Origin: Balaenoptera acutorostrata
Lineage: Eukaryota > Chordata > Mammalia > Artiodactyla > Balaenopteridae
Direction: 5' to 3'
DNA: 64,000 nucleotides
Assembly: GCF_949987535.1 (NCBI RefSeq)
Contig: NC_080066.1
Location: 132,598,335-132,662,334, forward strand
The notes below the pieces were generated by a model that was given only the letters and a program-made list of their open reading frames with translations, was not told where the DNA came from and did no database searches. Below are positions 12,163 through 21,875 of this stretch, in pieces. Position 1 is the first letter of the stretch; every line of letters starts with the position of its first letter. Position numbers and translations under genes: made by a program.

Positions 12163-12515
12163 GGGCTTCCCTGGCGGCGCAGTGGTTGAGAGTCTGCCTG
12201 CCAATGCAGGGGACACGGGTTCGAGCCCTGGTCTGGGAGGATCCCACATGCCGCGGAGCAACTAGGCCCGTGAGCCACAGCTACTGAGCCTGCGCGTCTG
12301 GAGCTTGTGCTCCGCAGCGGGAGATGGTGAGAGGCCCGCGCACCGCGATGAGGAGTGGCCCCCGCTTGCCGCAACTGGAGAAAGCCCTCGCACAGAAACA
12401 AAGACCCAACACAGACATAAATAAATAAATTAATTAATTAAATAAACCCAAAGTTAAAAAAAAAAAACAAAAAACCTGTCATCTTTAAAAAAAAAAATAG
12501 CTTTAAAAAAAAAAA
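12163..12515 (+). mobile_element. CHR-type SINE with compound A-rich tail
   Basis: Perfect 15-bp duplications (aaagaatctgaattg) lie at 12148-12162 and 12516-12530. The tail is unusually long and composite: TAAATAAATTAATTAATT, two A-runs separated by short non-A spacers, then a final A-run ending at the TSD. The body has the usual head and B-box-like motif. Confidence 0.96.
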
Positions 12516-12699
12516 AAAGAATCTGAATTGTTTGCAGGTAGTTCTGCTTCATCACCTAGCACAGACAAGAAACCCTCTTCAGTTTTGCCTAAGCAAGACA
12601 GATTGGGTCTTTTTCAAAGGCAGAATTGCTTGTCCTCTTGAATTTTGCCCCTTCCTCCTCTAACAAACCACCTGTGGGAATTACTTTCCAGAGGGAGCT

Positions 12700-12835
12700 G
12701 TATAATAGGGCAGCTAATGACCTTGAATCATAAAGCCAGAGTTTTAGTTAGGCCTCTGCTATTTACTATATGGCTGTGGGTAAATTCCATCTCTTGACCT
12801 CATTTTCCTCAGGGTATTTGAGTGGGCTGTCTGGT
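12700..12835 (+). mobile_element. MIR SINE relic
   Basis: The words 'tagttaggcctctgctattt', 'actatatggctgtgggtaaa' and 'cttgacctcattttcctcag' follow the MIR tRNA and core order in forward orientation. The copy is diverged, with no intact ends. Confidence 0.7.
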
Positions 12836-13079
12836 ATTTGTTAACTACAAAACATTTACAATAGAAGGTGATATTATCGCACTGCTGTTAGCAAAGCATA
12901 GTAGCCAAGGAAAACTATCTTGGTCAAGATCTGTTGTTTTCTAAAGAAGATAGTTTGTAGACAGAGAAGGAAGCCATGTTTATCTGCAGAAATTAAATGA
13001 CAAGGGAACAAACCAAGACACCCACTTCCTTGCATGTCTATCCAAAACACGGTAGAATTAGTTATTAGTGGTTATTGGA

Positions 13080-14060
13080 GTCTCGTATCTGCTTCTGCAT
13101 TCAGTCTGTTGTGAGATACTGTTTTAGCTGAAGTATGTGAAGAAAATCCAGCCTCACACAGAGAAGGAGCTGGAAATGAGAGAGGTATTTCAGCAGCTTT
13201 TCAGATATGCTGGTGGCTATTGATTTTTGTACTACACCAAACTGCCAAAATGATCGTTTCTTAAAGAGTAGTAACAATATGGAATCTGAAACCATATCAA
13301 TGACTTTTTTGTACTCTGTTACACTAAAATCCACTGATCAATCTTGTGGTTTGAATAAGTCTTTTACTCACGCATAGGGTAATGGTGGTTCACTGAGTTA
13401 CACAGAACTTCAAAGTTTTCACACATTTCATTACACAATACCAAAATTCATTAACATCACCACCAAATTCATCAGAAAAGTGTTCAAATATAGAGAATTT
13501 GTGAGGTTAACTGTGGTAGATACAAGTTTTCCAGATTTCTAATTTTCACTTGAATGCTCAAATTTTATCTTTGGCACAAATACTGATAATTGATTTCCTT
13601 AAAGGGATAAGTTCATCTTATTTTTGAGAAAGGATCTGCCAGATACTGAAGTCTGAAAAACCATAATTTGTTTGCCAGATTTTTTTTTGAAGTAAAAATG
13701 GTGTTCCAAAGAAAAGGGACTCTCGTTCAGGTTACGCAAGTGCTTTCCTTCAAGGTGACCTTCCTAATTTGACATTCAGTAGAACTACTTAATGGGTATT
13801 CCCGTTTTGTCACACTGAATAGTAAAAGGACATGAATCCAAGGGTCAAAATTTAATAAAATTAAGAATTTTACTGCTTGATCAAGGACATTCTTAGGTGA
13901 AACTGGCAAGTTTTTTAAAAAAATTATTGCAAATGTGTGATGGTGAAGAATACATTTACTAATAGTTTGGTGCCACTATCTTGATTCTTGCTAGGATGCC
14001 AGCAGTTTTAACGACCATCGTTTTTGCACTGTTGGTTCTGACATCAACCCCGGGGAAAAG
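13080..14060 (-). pseudogene. Decayed hAT-superfamily transposase (Charlie/ZBED type)
   Basis: Minus-strand translation in shifting frames recovers the layout of the C-terminal half of a hAT transposase. Near 13727-13909 is a segment of the form 'KNVLDQAVKFLILLNFDPW', matching the 'VLDQAVKIINFIKS.PLNT' region of Charlie-like and ZBED/FAM200-domesticated proteins. Near 13101-13334 is 'SEKLLKYLSHFQLLLCVRLD', the hAT dimerisation region, normally 'LPF.TTYLCESGFS'. An upstream part near 14000-14055 reads like the 'GILARIKVVAPNC' region. Several stops and frameshifts break it, so it is a dead relic. Terminal inverted repeats were not found. It is not placed in a named subfamily. Confidence 0.7.
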
Positions 14061-14509
14061 GCAAATAATGCCTTGGTATTTATCTGAAAACAGTTTACTT
14101 CATGGGCTGCCTGAAAGAGTCTCAATGACACTCAGGAAACTGGGAACCACACTCTGAGAATCAGTGAGGTAGACAACCTTCCTGCCTCAAAGACTGCACT
14201 GTAATTTCCTCTAAAACTTCTCTTGAGAGAGTTAGCCTGAAGTAGATATAGAGAGAAAGCTAGAGAAGAACCAGAGGCCTAATAGTATTGATACTTCAGT
14301 AGACCAAGAGGCTTCTGAGGAAAACTTATCCTCTTCTGCCCCCTCGTGGTACACCATCAATAATGCAACGGATTACACAAGGGAGGAGTATGGTTTCTTT
14401 GTTGATGTGTCAGTGGCATTATTTCACAGCCACACTCCCTACATTCACATTCAAGATCTAAGTGTGTTTGAAAGGGAATGTAAAAGAAAAAAAAAATCCC
14501 TTTTAAATT
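14061..14509. other. Intergenic DNA, nothing recognised
   Basis: No gene or clear element between the hAT relic and the next L1. Confidence 0.35.
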
Positions 14510-14521
14510 CGTATCAAAAAA
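14510..14521 (+). repeat. Left target-site duplication of the L1 at 14522-15796
   Basis: The 12-mer cgtatcaaaaaa is repeated exactly at 15797-15808, immediately after the L1 tail. Because L1 itself contains a similar 'atcaaaaa' word, a few bases of the match could be element sequence. Confidence 0.8.
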
Positions 14522-15796
14522 TACTTAGGAATAAACTTGACCAAGGAGGTGAAAGACTTACATGCTGAGAACTATAAAACATTAATAAAGGAAACTGAAG
14601 ATGATTCAAAGAAATGGAAAGATATCCCATGCTCTTGGATTGGAAGAATTAATATTGTTAAAGTGGCCAAACTACTCAAAGCAATCTACAGATTTAATGT
14701 GATTCCCATCAAATTACCCATGACATTTTTCACAGAACTAGAACAAATAATCCCAAAATTTATATGGAACCATAAAAGACCCAGAATAGCCAAAGCCATC
14801 CTGAGGAAAAAGAACAAAGCAGGAGGCAGAACCCTCCCAGACTTTAGACAATATTACAAAGCTACAGTAATCAAAATAGCATGGTATTGGCACAAAAACA
14901 GACATATGCACCAATGGACATGAAAAGATGCTCAACATTGCTAATTATTAGAGAAATGCAAATCAAAACTACAATGACATACCACCTCACACCAGTCAGA
15001 ATGGCCGTCATTAAAAAGTCTACAAATAACAAATGCTGGAGAGGGTGTGGAGAAAAGGGAAACCTCTTGCACTGTTGGTGGGAATGTAAATTGGTGCAGC
15101 CACTATGGAAAACAGTATGGAGGTTCCTCAAAAAACTAAAAATAGAGTTGCCATATGATCCAGCAATCCCACTCCTGGGCATATACCCAGACAAAACTAT
15201 AATTCGAAAAGATACATGCACCCCTATGTTCATAGCAGCACTATTTAGAATAGCCAAGACGTGGAAACAACTTAAATGTCCATCGACAGATGAATGGATA
15301 AAGAAGATGTGGTACATATATACAATGGAATATTACTCTGCCATAAAAAAGAATGAAATAATGCCATTTGCAGCAACATGGATGGACCTAGAGATTATCA
15401 TACTGAGTGAAGTAAGTCAGAAAGAGAAAGACAAATACCGTATGATGTCACATATGTGGACTCTAAAATATGACACAAATGAACTTATCTACAAAACAGA
15501 GACAGACTCACAGACATAGAGAACAGACTTGTGGTTGCCAAGGGGGAGGAGGGAGGGGAAGGAATGACTGGGAGTTTGGGGTTAGTAGATGCAAACTATT
15601 ATATATAGGATGGATAAACAACACAGTCCTACTGTATAGCACAGGGAACTACATTCAATATTCTGTGATAAACCACAATGGAAAAGAATATGAAAAAGAA
15701 TGTATATATGTATAACTGAATCACTTTGCTGTACAGTAGAAATTAATACAACATTGTAAATCAACTATACTTCAGTAAAATAAAATTTTTAAAAAA
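14522..15796 (+). mobile_element. 5'-truncated L1 with internal deletion and clean TSDs
   Basis: The insertion is bounded by cgtatcaaaaaa at 14510-14521 and 15797-15808. It starts within ORF2 ('tacttaggaataaacttgac') and keeps about 390 bp. At about 14912-14921 it jumps from the 'acagacatatgcaccaatgg' region directly to 'acatgaaaagatgctcaac', skipping roughly 600 bp of ORF2 relative to the other L1 copies in this window. The rest of ORF2, with the C-terminal Cys-containing block ([19 protein letters not shown]), and a 3'UTR ending in aataaaattttt follow. Sequence after the skipped part stays in a 212-codon frame (14881-15519). Confidence 0.95.
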
Positions 15797-15808
15797 CGTA
15801 TCAAAAAA

Positions 15809-16149
15809 AGATCTAAATGTATTTAATCTTTTAGTGACTAAAACCCAGGAGAATAAATTGTTATCGTGATAAAGGCTGAGGGTAGGCTCTCTGGTGAAAA
15901 TAACTGGTACCCACTTAATTCTCAGGGGTCCTCCTGCCACCCCTTTTCTCCCAGTGGCCCCAAGGCTTGGCTCCCTGTGTCAATGAAAACCTTTGCTACC
16001 CACCACTGAAGAACAATTATCCTAGAGTTCTTCTCTCTTCTATCCCCAAAGCAAGCTTAAAAAAAAAAAATTGAGTTCTAAGGGTCTTCATGTATAATAA
16101 GAATCGGGAGGTGGGCCAGGGATTACAAAGGCTGTCCTCTGTGCCTCAT
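15809..16149. other. Intergenic DNA, nothing recognised
   Basis: No gene or clear repeat. GC content rises toward the CpG-rich block that follows. Confidence 0.35.
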
Positions 16150-17110
16150 TCTGTTTCCATTGGGCTCTCATAGAGACGGACAAAATCCGTACACAGAGGT
16201 TCTAACACGGCCCTCTTCACACTTCGGGATAGAGTGGCAGATCTGGATACGTGAGAGAAACCCAAAGGCCAGGATTACCAGAGGCGTCCATGTATCACAA
16301 GAGCTGGTGCGCAAGTGGAGACCTGAGAGGAACTGACGGACAGGGGAGGGGACAGGACCCGGGGCTGGCAGCCCGGGCGGCAGAGAGAGAAGCGGAGCCC
16401 GAGTTTTTTATTCCCCCTCCCCTCTCCCTTCCCCTCTTGCCCAGCTCCCCCGTGGCCAGGTGAGAGCTACTGCCAACCAAGCCTCCTGGGCAGAGGCGAG
16501 CTGCAGCCTACGCAGCTTCGAGAAAGCGAAGAGAGAAAAGGGAAGAACAGCCCGGGGGTTGGGTGCGGGGCGATTCGCTCTTCGGTCTCCAGGAGGCCGT
16601 TTCTGCGAGGTTATCCACTGGCAAGGAACGTAGAAGGACGTGGAAACCCAGAACTCTCTGTGAGGCTGAGTCGAGGGAGGAGGGATTAAATAACGAGCTA
16701 GAAGAGAGAGACACCCGGAGTCTTTCGTCGCGAGCCTTGAATTCATCTCCGCCGGATTTTACGCCAACGTCTAAGGCAGAGGGTGGGGTCAGGGGCCACC
16801 CCAGCTCCTTGCTGCGCTCTTCCGTGCGGTCTCCAGGTGGTCCCGACGTGTCCTCCTACTGCCTCTCCTGGCTTCCAGCCCGCCTGGAAATGCTCTAGCA
16901 AACAACCTGCCCCTCCCTCAACCAGTCATCTCCTCGCTAGTCTCCAGGACCGGCCTCCACTGCTCCGCGGCCTCTCAAGAGTGCCCCCTGGTGGCGCTCG
17001 CCCTTCTCACCCATCAGATCCCATCTGAGAGGTTCCCGACCGCCTAAGGCTGGGCCACGCCTACGTCCCCCAGGCACCCTGCACTTTACTGGAGTTTTAC
17101 GCGCGTCGCT
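16150..17110. promoter_or_regulatory. CpG-rich block, candidate promoter / first exon
   Basis: This is the only extended unique segment of the window with dense CpG (for example 'gcccgggcggcagag', 'cttcgagaaagcgaag', 'gtgcggggcgattcgctc', 'agtctttcgtcgcgagcc', 'ttttacgcgcgtcgctc'), and it is not SINE-derived. A consensus splice donor CAG|GTGAGA lies on the plus strand at 16457-16465. The overlapping short frames on both strands (such as 16251-16463 and 16563-16898) match no protein I know. A CpG-island promoter for a lncRNA or for a gene outside the window is possible, but I see no TATA box, and transcription direction is unproven. Confidence 0.5.
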
Positions 17111-17600
17111 CACTCTACCTTGCATACCCGCCTTGGTCTGTCTATGCCGAACCGTAAGCACTGTGTGGGCGAGGACTCTGTCTACATCCCTGTTGTATTC
17201 CGGGTTCCCAGCAGTGTCTGCAGAGAGCAGGCAAACCGTGAAACCTAGGCTCCAGCTTTGACCGTGAACTCTCAGATCACCTGAGGATACATTCTTCTGA
17301 AAAATTCTTCTCCTGCTTCAAGACGTAGCTCAACATTTCGCCCTCCTTAGAGTCTTCCTTCCCTGACGTACCATCCCTACTAATACTTGGCCCTTCCTCT
17401 GTGGCTGTAGCCCCATTATTGGTATTGATAGTAGCATATATCCAACTGGCTTGGAAGAGATTTAGATCACTGTATGTGTATCTTCCCCACTGGAGTTCAA
17501 GCTCCTTGAAGGCAAATGCCACTCCCAGCCCTATTCCTTCATAGTCTACCTTGCATAGAAGTCACTGTAAAATATGCATTAATTCCATGTTTCCCAGGAA
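17110..17600 (+). mobile_element. L2 (LINE-2) 3' segment, two pieces
   Basis: 17120-17230 ('gtctgtctatgccgaacc', 'gggcgaggactctgtctac') and 17270-17590 ('cgtagctcaacatttcgcc', 'agtcttccttccctgacgt', 'cactggagttcaagctcctt', 'gaaggcaaatgccactccc') each resemble the L2 3' terminal region. Either one copy has an internal rearrangement or two copies lie side by side. Confidence 0.6.
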
Positions 17601-17730
17601 AGAAAACCAAGTTTTTCTCTCAGAAACAAGAACACTGGTGTTACTGGCAGGAGCATGGGTTAGGCAGGTTGAACTTGAGTGATACAATATAAAGCACCGC
17701 TTCGGGTTGTAATTTTCAAAAAGGATTTGA

Positions 17731-18014
17731 GGGCTTCCCTGGTGGCGCAGTGGTTGAGAATCTGCCTGCCAATGCAGGGGACACGGGTTCGAGCCCTGGT
17801 CTGGGAAGATCCCACATGCCAAGGAGCAACTAGGCCCGTGAGCCACAACTACTGAGCCTGCGCGTCTGGAGCCTGTGCCCCGCAACAAGAGAGGCCGCGA
17901 TACTGAGAGGCCCGCGCACCGCGATGAAGAGTGGCCCCCGCTTGCCACAACTAGAGAAAGCCCTCACACAGAAACGAAGACCAAACACAGCCAAAAATAA
18001 AAAAAAAAAAAAAA
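17731..18014 (+). mobile_element. CHR-type tRNA-derived SINE
   Basis: Flanked by the 13-bp duplication aaaaaggatttga at 17718-17730 and 18015-18027. The tail is a nearly pure A-run of about 18 bp after 'ccaaaaat', unlike the AAATAAAT tails of most copies here. The high body similarity to the copy at 21061 suggests a young subfamily. Confidence 0.96.
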
Positions 18015-18139
18015 AAAAAGGATTTGACCCACGAAAGATGTTTAAAGTGGATTTTGCTAAATTAATCTATTTATTCACTGACCTTCATCATCATGTCAAA
18101 GATGCATTCAGATGGAAAACGTTGTTACCTCAAGCTGAA

Positions 18140-18260
18140 GAGGAGGCTTGGTGTACTAGAAAACTCACAGATTTTACAATCAGACAAACTTGAGTTTGAA
18201 TCCCACCTCTGCTCCTTATTCCTTGAACAAATCACTTAACCTAATAACTGTTGTCAGGCT
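18140..18260 (+). mobile_element. MIR SINE relic
   Basis: The words 'gacaaacttgagtttgaatc', 'ccacctctgctccttattc' and 'acaaatcacttaacctaata' give the MIR order in forward orientation. Confidence 0.8.
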
Positions 18261-18309
18261 GGCAGAGAGATCAGGCATAGGTGGAATTACTGTTATTATT
18301 ATTTTTTGT

Positions 18310-18850
18310 AAGCAGTGAACAGACAAAAAATGTTCTCTAAGTAATAAAACACAAAATTGGAGTATACCCAAAACTTAAGGATATATTCAAATAGCATTTA
18401 TAACTAGTATACCTGGAGTACTCTTTCAATTACAAAGATGAAAACTGAATTCAAATAGGTTAAGCAAAAGGGAGAACTATTAAATCACAAGTCAGGGGCA
18501 TCCGGGTGTGCGTCCAGTTTCAGGCACATCTGACCAGAGGTTCAAGTGACCTCCTCGGAGCTCTGACTGGCTCTCCACACCTTGGGCAGGCTTTCTCCAT
18601 AGCATGGGTGAGAATACCGTCAGAAACCCAGCTGCTCATCTTATGAGCTGAGCAAATCCAGAAGGAAACAGAAATGAGTCTCTGTGGCCTGGGATGAGGA
18701 AGGACCAGGTCAGAACCCCACGGAATGGGGAAGGGCCATTTCCCCAAGCAAAGCTGGGTGGTTTTACCAGAGGAAGAGAGCAAATGCTGTCTAGGCAAAG
18801 CCAAGAGATGCACTCTACAACCAGTCTGAATTAACTGGGTTTCAGTTGTT
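18310..18850. other. Intergenic DNA, no gene recognised
   Basis: A minus-strand frame at 18520-18855 (111 codons) has no recognisable domain. No repeat is evident. Confidence 0.35.
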
Positions 18851-18854
18851 CCCA

Positions 18855-18965
18855 ACTACTTTATAAATATTGCCTCATTTAATCCTTCCACAGCACAATG
18901 ACATATGTGGTGTTACTCCCATCTTACAGTCATATAAGGGGAATTGATAAAAGTAGTTCACCATC
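18855..18965 (-). mobile_element. MIR SINE relic
   Basis: 'tttataaatattgcctcat', 'ttaatccttccacagcaca' and 'ttactcccatcttacagtc' are the reverse complement of the MIR core and 3' part. Confidence 0.7.
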
Positions 18966-18984
18966 ACTCATATTAACTACATAT

Positions 18985-19260
18985 ATATATTTTAAAAATT
19001 TTATTGGGGTACGATTGATTTACAATGTTGTGTTAGTTTCAGGTGTACAAATACACCTGAAAGTGAATCTGTCATGCAAATACATATACCTACTTTTTTT
19101 TGGATTCTTTTCCTACATAGGCCATTACAGAGTATTGAGTAGAGTTCCCTGTGCTATACAGTAGGTCCTTATTAGTTATCTATTTTATATATAGTAGTGT
19201 GTATGGGTTAATGCCAATCTTCCAATTTATCCCATAGTAACTATATATTAACTTATACTA
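18985..19260 (-). mobile_element. L1 3' end, strongly truncated, minus strand
   Basis: The plus strand reads the reverse complement of an artiodactyl-type L1 3'UTR: 'ttttattggggtacgattga', 'tttacaatgttgtgttagtt', 'tgctatacagtaggtcctt', 'tatatagtagtgtgtatggg'. Only the last 270 bp or so of the element are present. The odd phrase 'tttcaggtgtacaaatacacctgaaa' (19037-19062) forms a perfect inverted repeat inside it. Confidence 0.85.
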
Positions 19261-19424
19261 CCATAGCATCTGCCTTGCTCAAAAACTCGATTTGACATTA
19301 TGATGAAAGTCAGTGAATAAAGCATGCCCAGAATGTTCTACCTTCTTATCTCCCAAGATCTTGGAGCTCACCAACTCCTTGATGCCTTTCCTAACAAATA
19401 CACCATTCATTTGAATTATGGTTA

Positions 19425-19690
19425 TAATGACAAACACGTATTGAATTTACTATGTGCAAGTGCTGTGCTAAACGCTTTACATAGATTATCTCCTTTCATC
19501 CTCCCCACTCTCCTATGAGGAAGTCACTATTATCTCCTGGGTTCAGATGAAGACAGAGAAGCACAGAAAAGTGAAGTCAATTGTCCAAGGGGGTGGGGTC
19601 AGGATTCTAACCAGGGCTTCCCATGCAAGAGCTCGCCCTCTCGACCACTACCACACCTGCATGTGACCCCAGGCACATTATACCATTTAG
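19425..19690 (-). mobile_element. MIR-family SINE relic, long copy
   Basis: 'aatttactatgtgcaagtgc', 'gctttacatagattatctcc', 'ctatgaggaagtcactatta' and 'gaagacagagaagcacaga' are the reverse complement of MIR 3' part and core, followed to 19670 by what may be the decayed tRNA-related head ('agagctcgccctctcgaccac'). Confidence 0.75.
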
Positions 19691-19849
19691 AACTTATTGC
19701 ACGTACTTCTTTACACACTAGTCTCCAGCATCTAGCAGAGTCACTGAGCAAGGCAGCTGTGATGGTAGTATAAGTTAAGACAGACTTAATATAAGTGATG
19801 GTGAACTACTTTATCACTTCCCCTTTTATGACTGCAAAATGGCAATAAT

Positions 19850-19990
19850 AAAGCCAGGTATCACATTGTATTGTGGAAGGAGTAAACAAGGCAATATTTG
19901 TAAAGTAGTTGGGATAGGGCCTGACACACAGCAAGTTATTGTTATTGTTAGTGGTAGTATCATCATCATCACCAAGCTAATCAGTTATGC
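19850..19990 (+). mobile_element. MIR 3' part
   Basis: 'gcaatatttgtaaagtagtt', 'gggatagggcctgacacaca' and 'gcaagttattgttattgtta' correspond to the MIR 3' end in forward orientation. The frame at 19839-20201 begins inside it and is not called a gene. Confidence 0.65.
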
Positions 19991-20259
19991 TGAAGCCTGG
20001 GGATGGGAGACCTGGGTAAGAAGGGGTGTCTGTATAGAACAAGTCTCTCTTGGATCTATGACAAGAGAGACACCCAAACATCTGGTTTCCCTTTTTTGTT
20101 TTCCAAGAGAAGGTTCACCACAGACTGGGTGCTCCAGGAGATGCTGGATGGGTGTTCCAGAAGTGCCAAACCCAAGGGTTGGGGAATCAGGTCTTGCTTG
20201 AGGAAACAGGTGAGCAATATTTTTTTCTCCTATGCCTGGTCAGTGCAGTAAGCCATAGG

Positions 20260-20420
20260 TGAGATTTGAGGGGAAACTTCTACCAGCACAGCCCCTCGCA
20301 CCTCTGTCTCCCTCACGCTGTTTGAAATTCCATCCATTAGTGGCTTATGTGAGTTAGTGAGGAGGACTTCTAGAGAAGCAGGAGTTAGTTACATCTTGGA
20401 GTGGCGTCATTAGACAATCT
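20260..20420. other. Short non-coding stretch, nothing recognised
   Basis: No feature is seen between the MIR-related segment and the old repeat that starts near 20425. Confidence 0.3.
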
Positions 20421-20578
20421 ACGTAATACAAGGATCCTTAAGCTTTTTGTGACCTAGCAACTCTGACAGCCTGGTGAAATTTTCTTAGAATACTATTTTT
20501 AAATTCATTTTTAAAAACAGAGATTACAAAGGAAAGCAATGACACTAAAATATAGTTAAAAATAATTTTGTAAGTTTT

Positions 20579-20926
20579 TTTTGTTTGTTGGTTTTTTTAT
20601 AATGTTATTTTAAATTTGCTCTCTCTATATTTTTTTAATTAATTAATTAATTAATTTATGGCTGTGTTGGGTCTTTGTTTCTGTGCAAGGGCTTTCTCTA
20701 GTTGCGGCAAGTGGGGGCCACTCTTCATTGCAGTGCGCGGGCCTCTCATTATCGTGGCCTCTCTTGTTGCGGAGCACAGGCTCCAGACGCGCAGGCTCAG
20801 TAATTGTGGCTCACGGGCCTAGTTGCTCCGCGGCATGTGGGATCTTCCCAGACCAGGGCTCGAGCCTGTGTCCCCTGCATTGGCAGGCAGATTCTCAACC
20901 ACTGCGCCACCAGGGAAGCCCCTTAC
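20579..20926 (-). mobile_element. CHR-type tRNA-derived SINE
   Basis: The duplication tttgtaagtttt is at 20567-20578 and 20927-20938. On the plus strand the element starts with its T-rich and (TTAA)n tail complex up to 20658 and ends with the head at about 20921. The tail region before (TTAA)n is about 55 bp of T-rich non-SINE-like sequence, which is unusually long. Confidence 0.93.
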
Positions 20927-21060
20927 TTTGTAAGTTTTGATACAATATATGTGCTTCTTTATTAGCTCATAGCTACCATCATTTCAAATTAGTGATAAGA
21001 GCTTATGATCTTTCAAGATGTCTGCAATAACTGTAATGTGCTATGAAAATGTCTGTGCTT

Positions 21061-21392
21061 GGGCTTCCTTGGTGGCGCAGTGGTTGAGAATCTGCCTGCT
21101 AATGCAGGGGACACGGGTTCGAGCCCTGGTCTGGGAAGATCCCACATGCCACGGAGCAGCTGGGCCCGTGAGCCACAACTACTGAGCCTGCGCATCTGGA
21201 GCCTGTGCCCCGCAACAGGAGGGGCCGCGATAGTGAAAGGCCTGCGCACCGCGATGAAGAGCGGTCTCCGCACCGCGATGAAGAGTGGCCCCCACTTGCC
21301 GTAACCAGAGAAAGCCCTCGCATGAACCGAAGACCCAACACAGCCAAAAATAAATAAATAAATAAATAAAGTAGCTATAAAATTTAAAAAAA
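21061..21392 (+). mobile_element. CHR-type SINE with internal 24-bp tandem duplication
   Basis: Perfect 15-bp duplications (aaaatgtctgtgctt) lie at 21046-21060 and 21393-21407. The body contains a direct 24-bp repeat, 21245-21268 and 21269-21292, each beginning gcaccgcgatgaagag, whereas the other copies in this window have this unit once. The tail is (AAAT)n followed by 'gtagctataaaattt' and a final A-run. Confidence 0.96.
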
Positions 21393-21697
21393 AAAATGTC
21401 TGTGCTTTCTAGGGTAAAGAATCACAGGTCCTGCTATTACAACTGGAGTGTGTTGCCTATGCTCGTAATGGAAGGAAATGCTTGATTTCAGTTTGAGGTT
21501 AATGAAAAGAAGTAAATATTTTCTTATCCAAGTTCAAAGAACTCTTAAAATTTTCTCTCCAAAGAGTCCAGCTCCCTAGGTTAAAAACAAACAAACAAAA
21601 AGATGCTTGCTTTAAGATCTGAAATTAAGAATTTACCTCAGAGCCTGGTGTTAAGAATATGGGAACTTGGATGGAAAGGGATAGAGAAAGGGAGAAC

Positions 21698-21875
21698 CCT
21701 CAGGCAGTGGTTCTTACATTTTAGAAAGTCAAAGAAACCTGGAAAGCTTATTGATGATGCAGGTTCTCCCTCCAGAGACTGATTCAGCAGGCCTGAGGGT
21801 GGCATCTGGGATTCCTCCCAGGGCCCCTTAGCTAGGAAATGGTTCCACTAGCATCAAACCCAGGTTTATCTGACC
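21698..21875 (+). mobile_element. MER5-like hAT DNA transposon fragment
   Basis: 'caggcagtggttcttacattt' is a degraded MER5 terminal sequence, followed by 'gatgcaggttctccctccag' and 'agactgattcagcaggcctg', the expected central words. Subfamily not resolved. Confidence 0.6.

Larger units (their letters stand above)
20425..21560. mobile_element. One older repeat split by two CHR SINEs
   Basis: Three pieces (20425-20578, 20939-21045, 21408-21560) read as one old mammalian interspersed repeat once the two SINEs are taken out: 'aagctttttgtgacctagc', then 'atatgtgcttctttattag', then 'aatcacaggtcctgctatta'. I recognise the sequence as a dispersed repeat, probably DNA-transposon related, but cannot give its family name. 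The SINEs lie in opposite orientations and each has its own TSD, so they were independent events. Confidence 0.5.
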
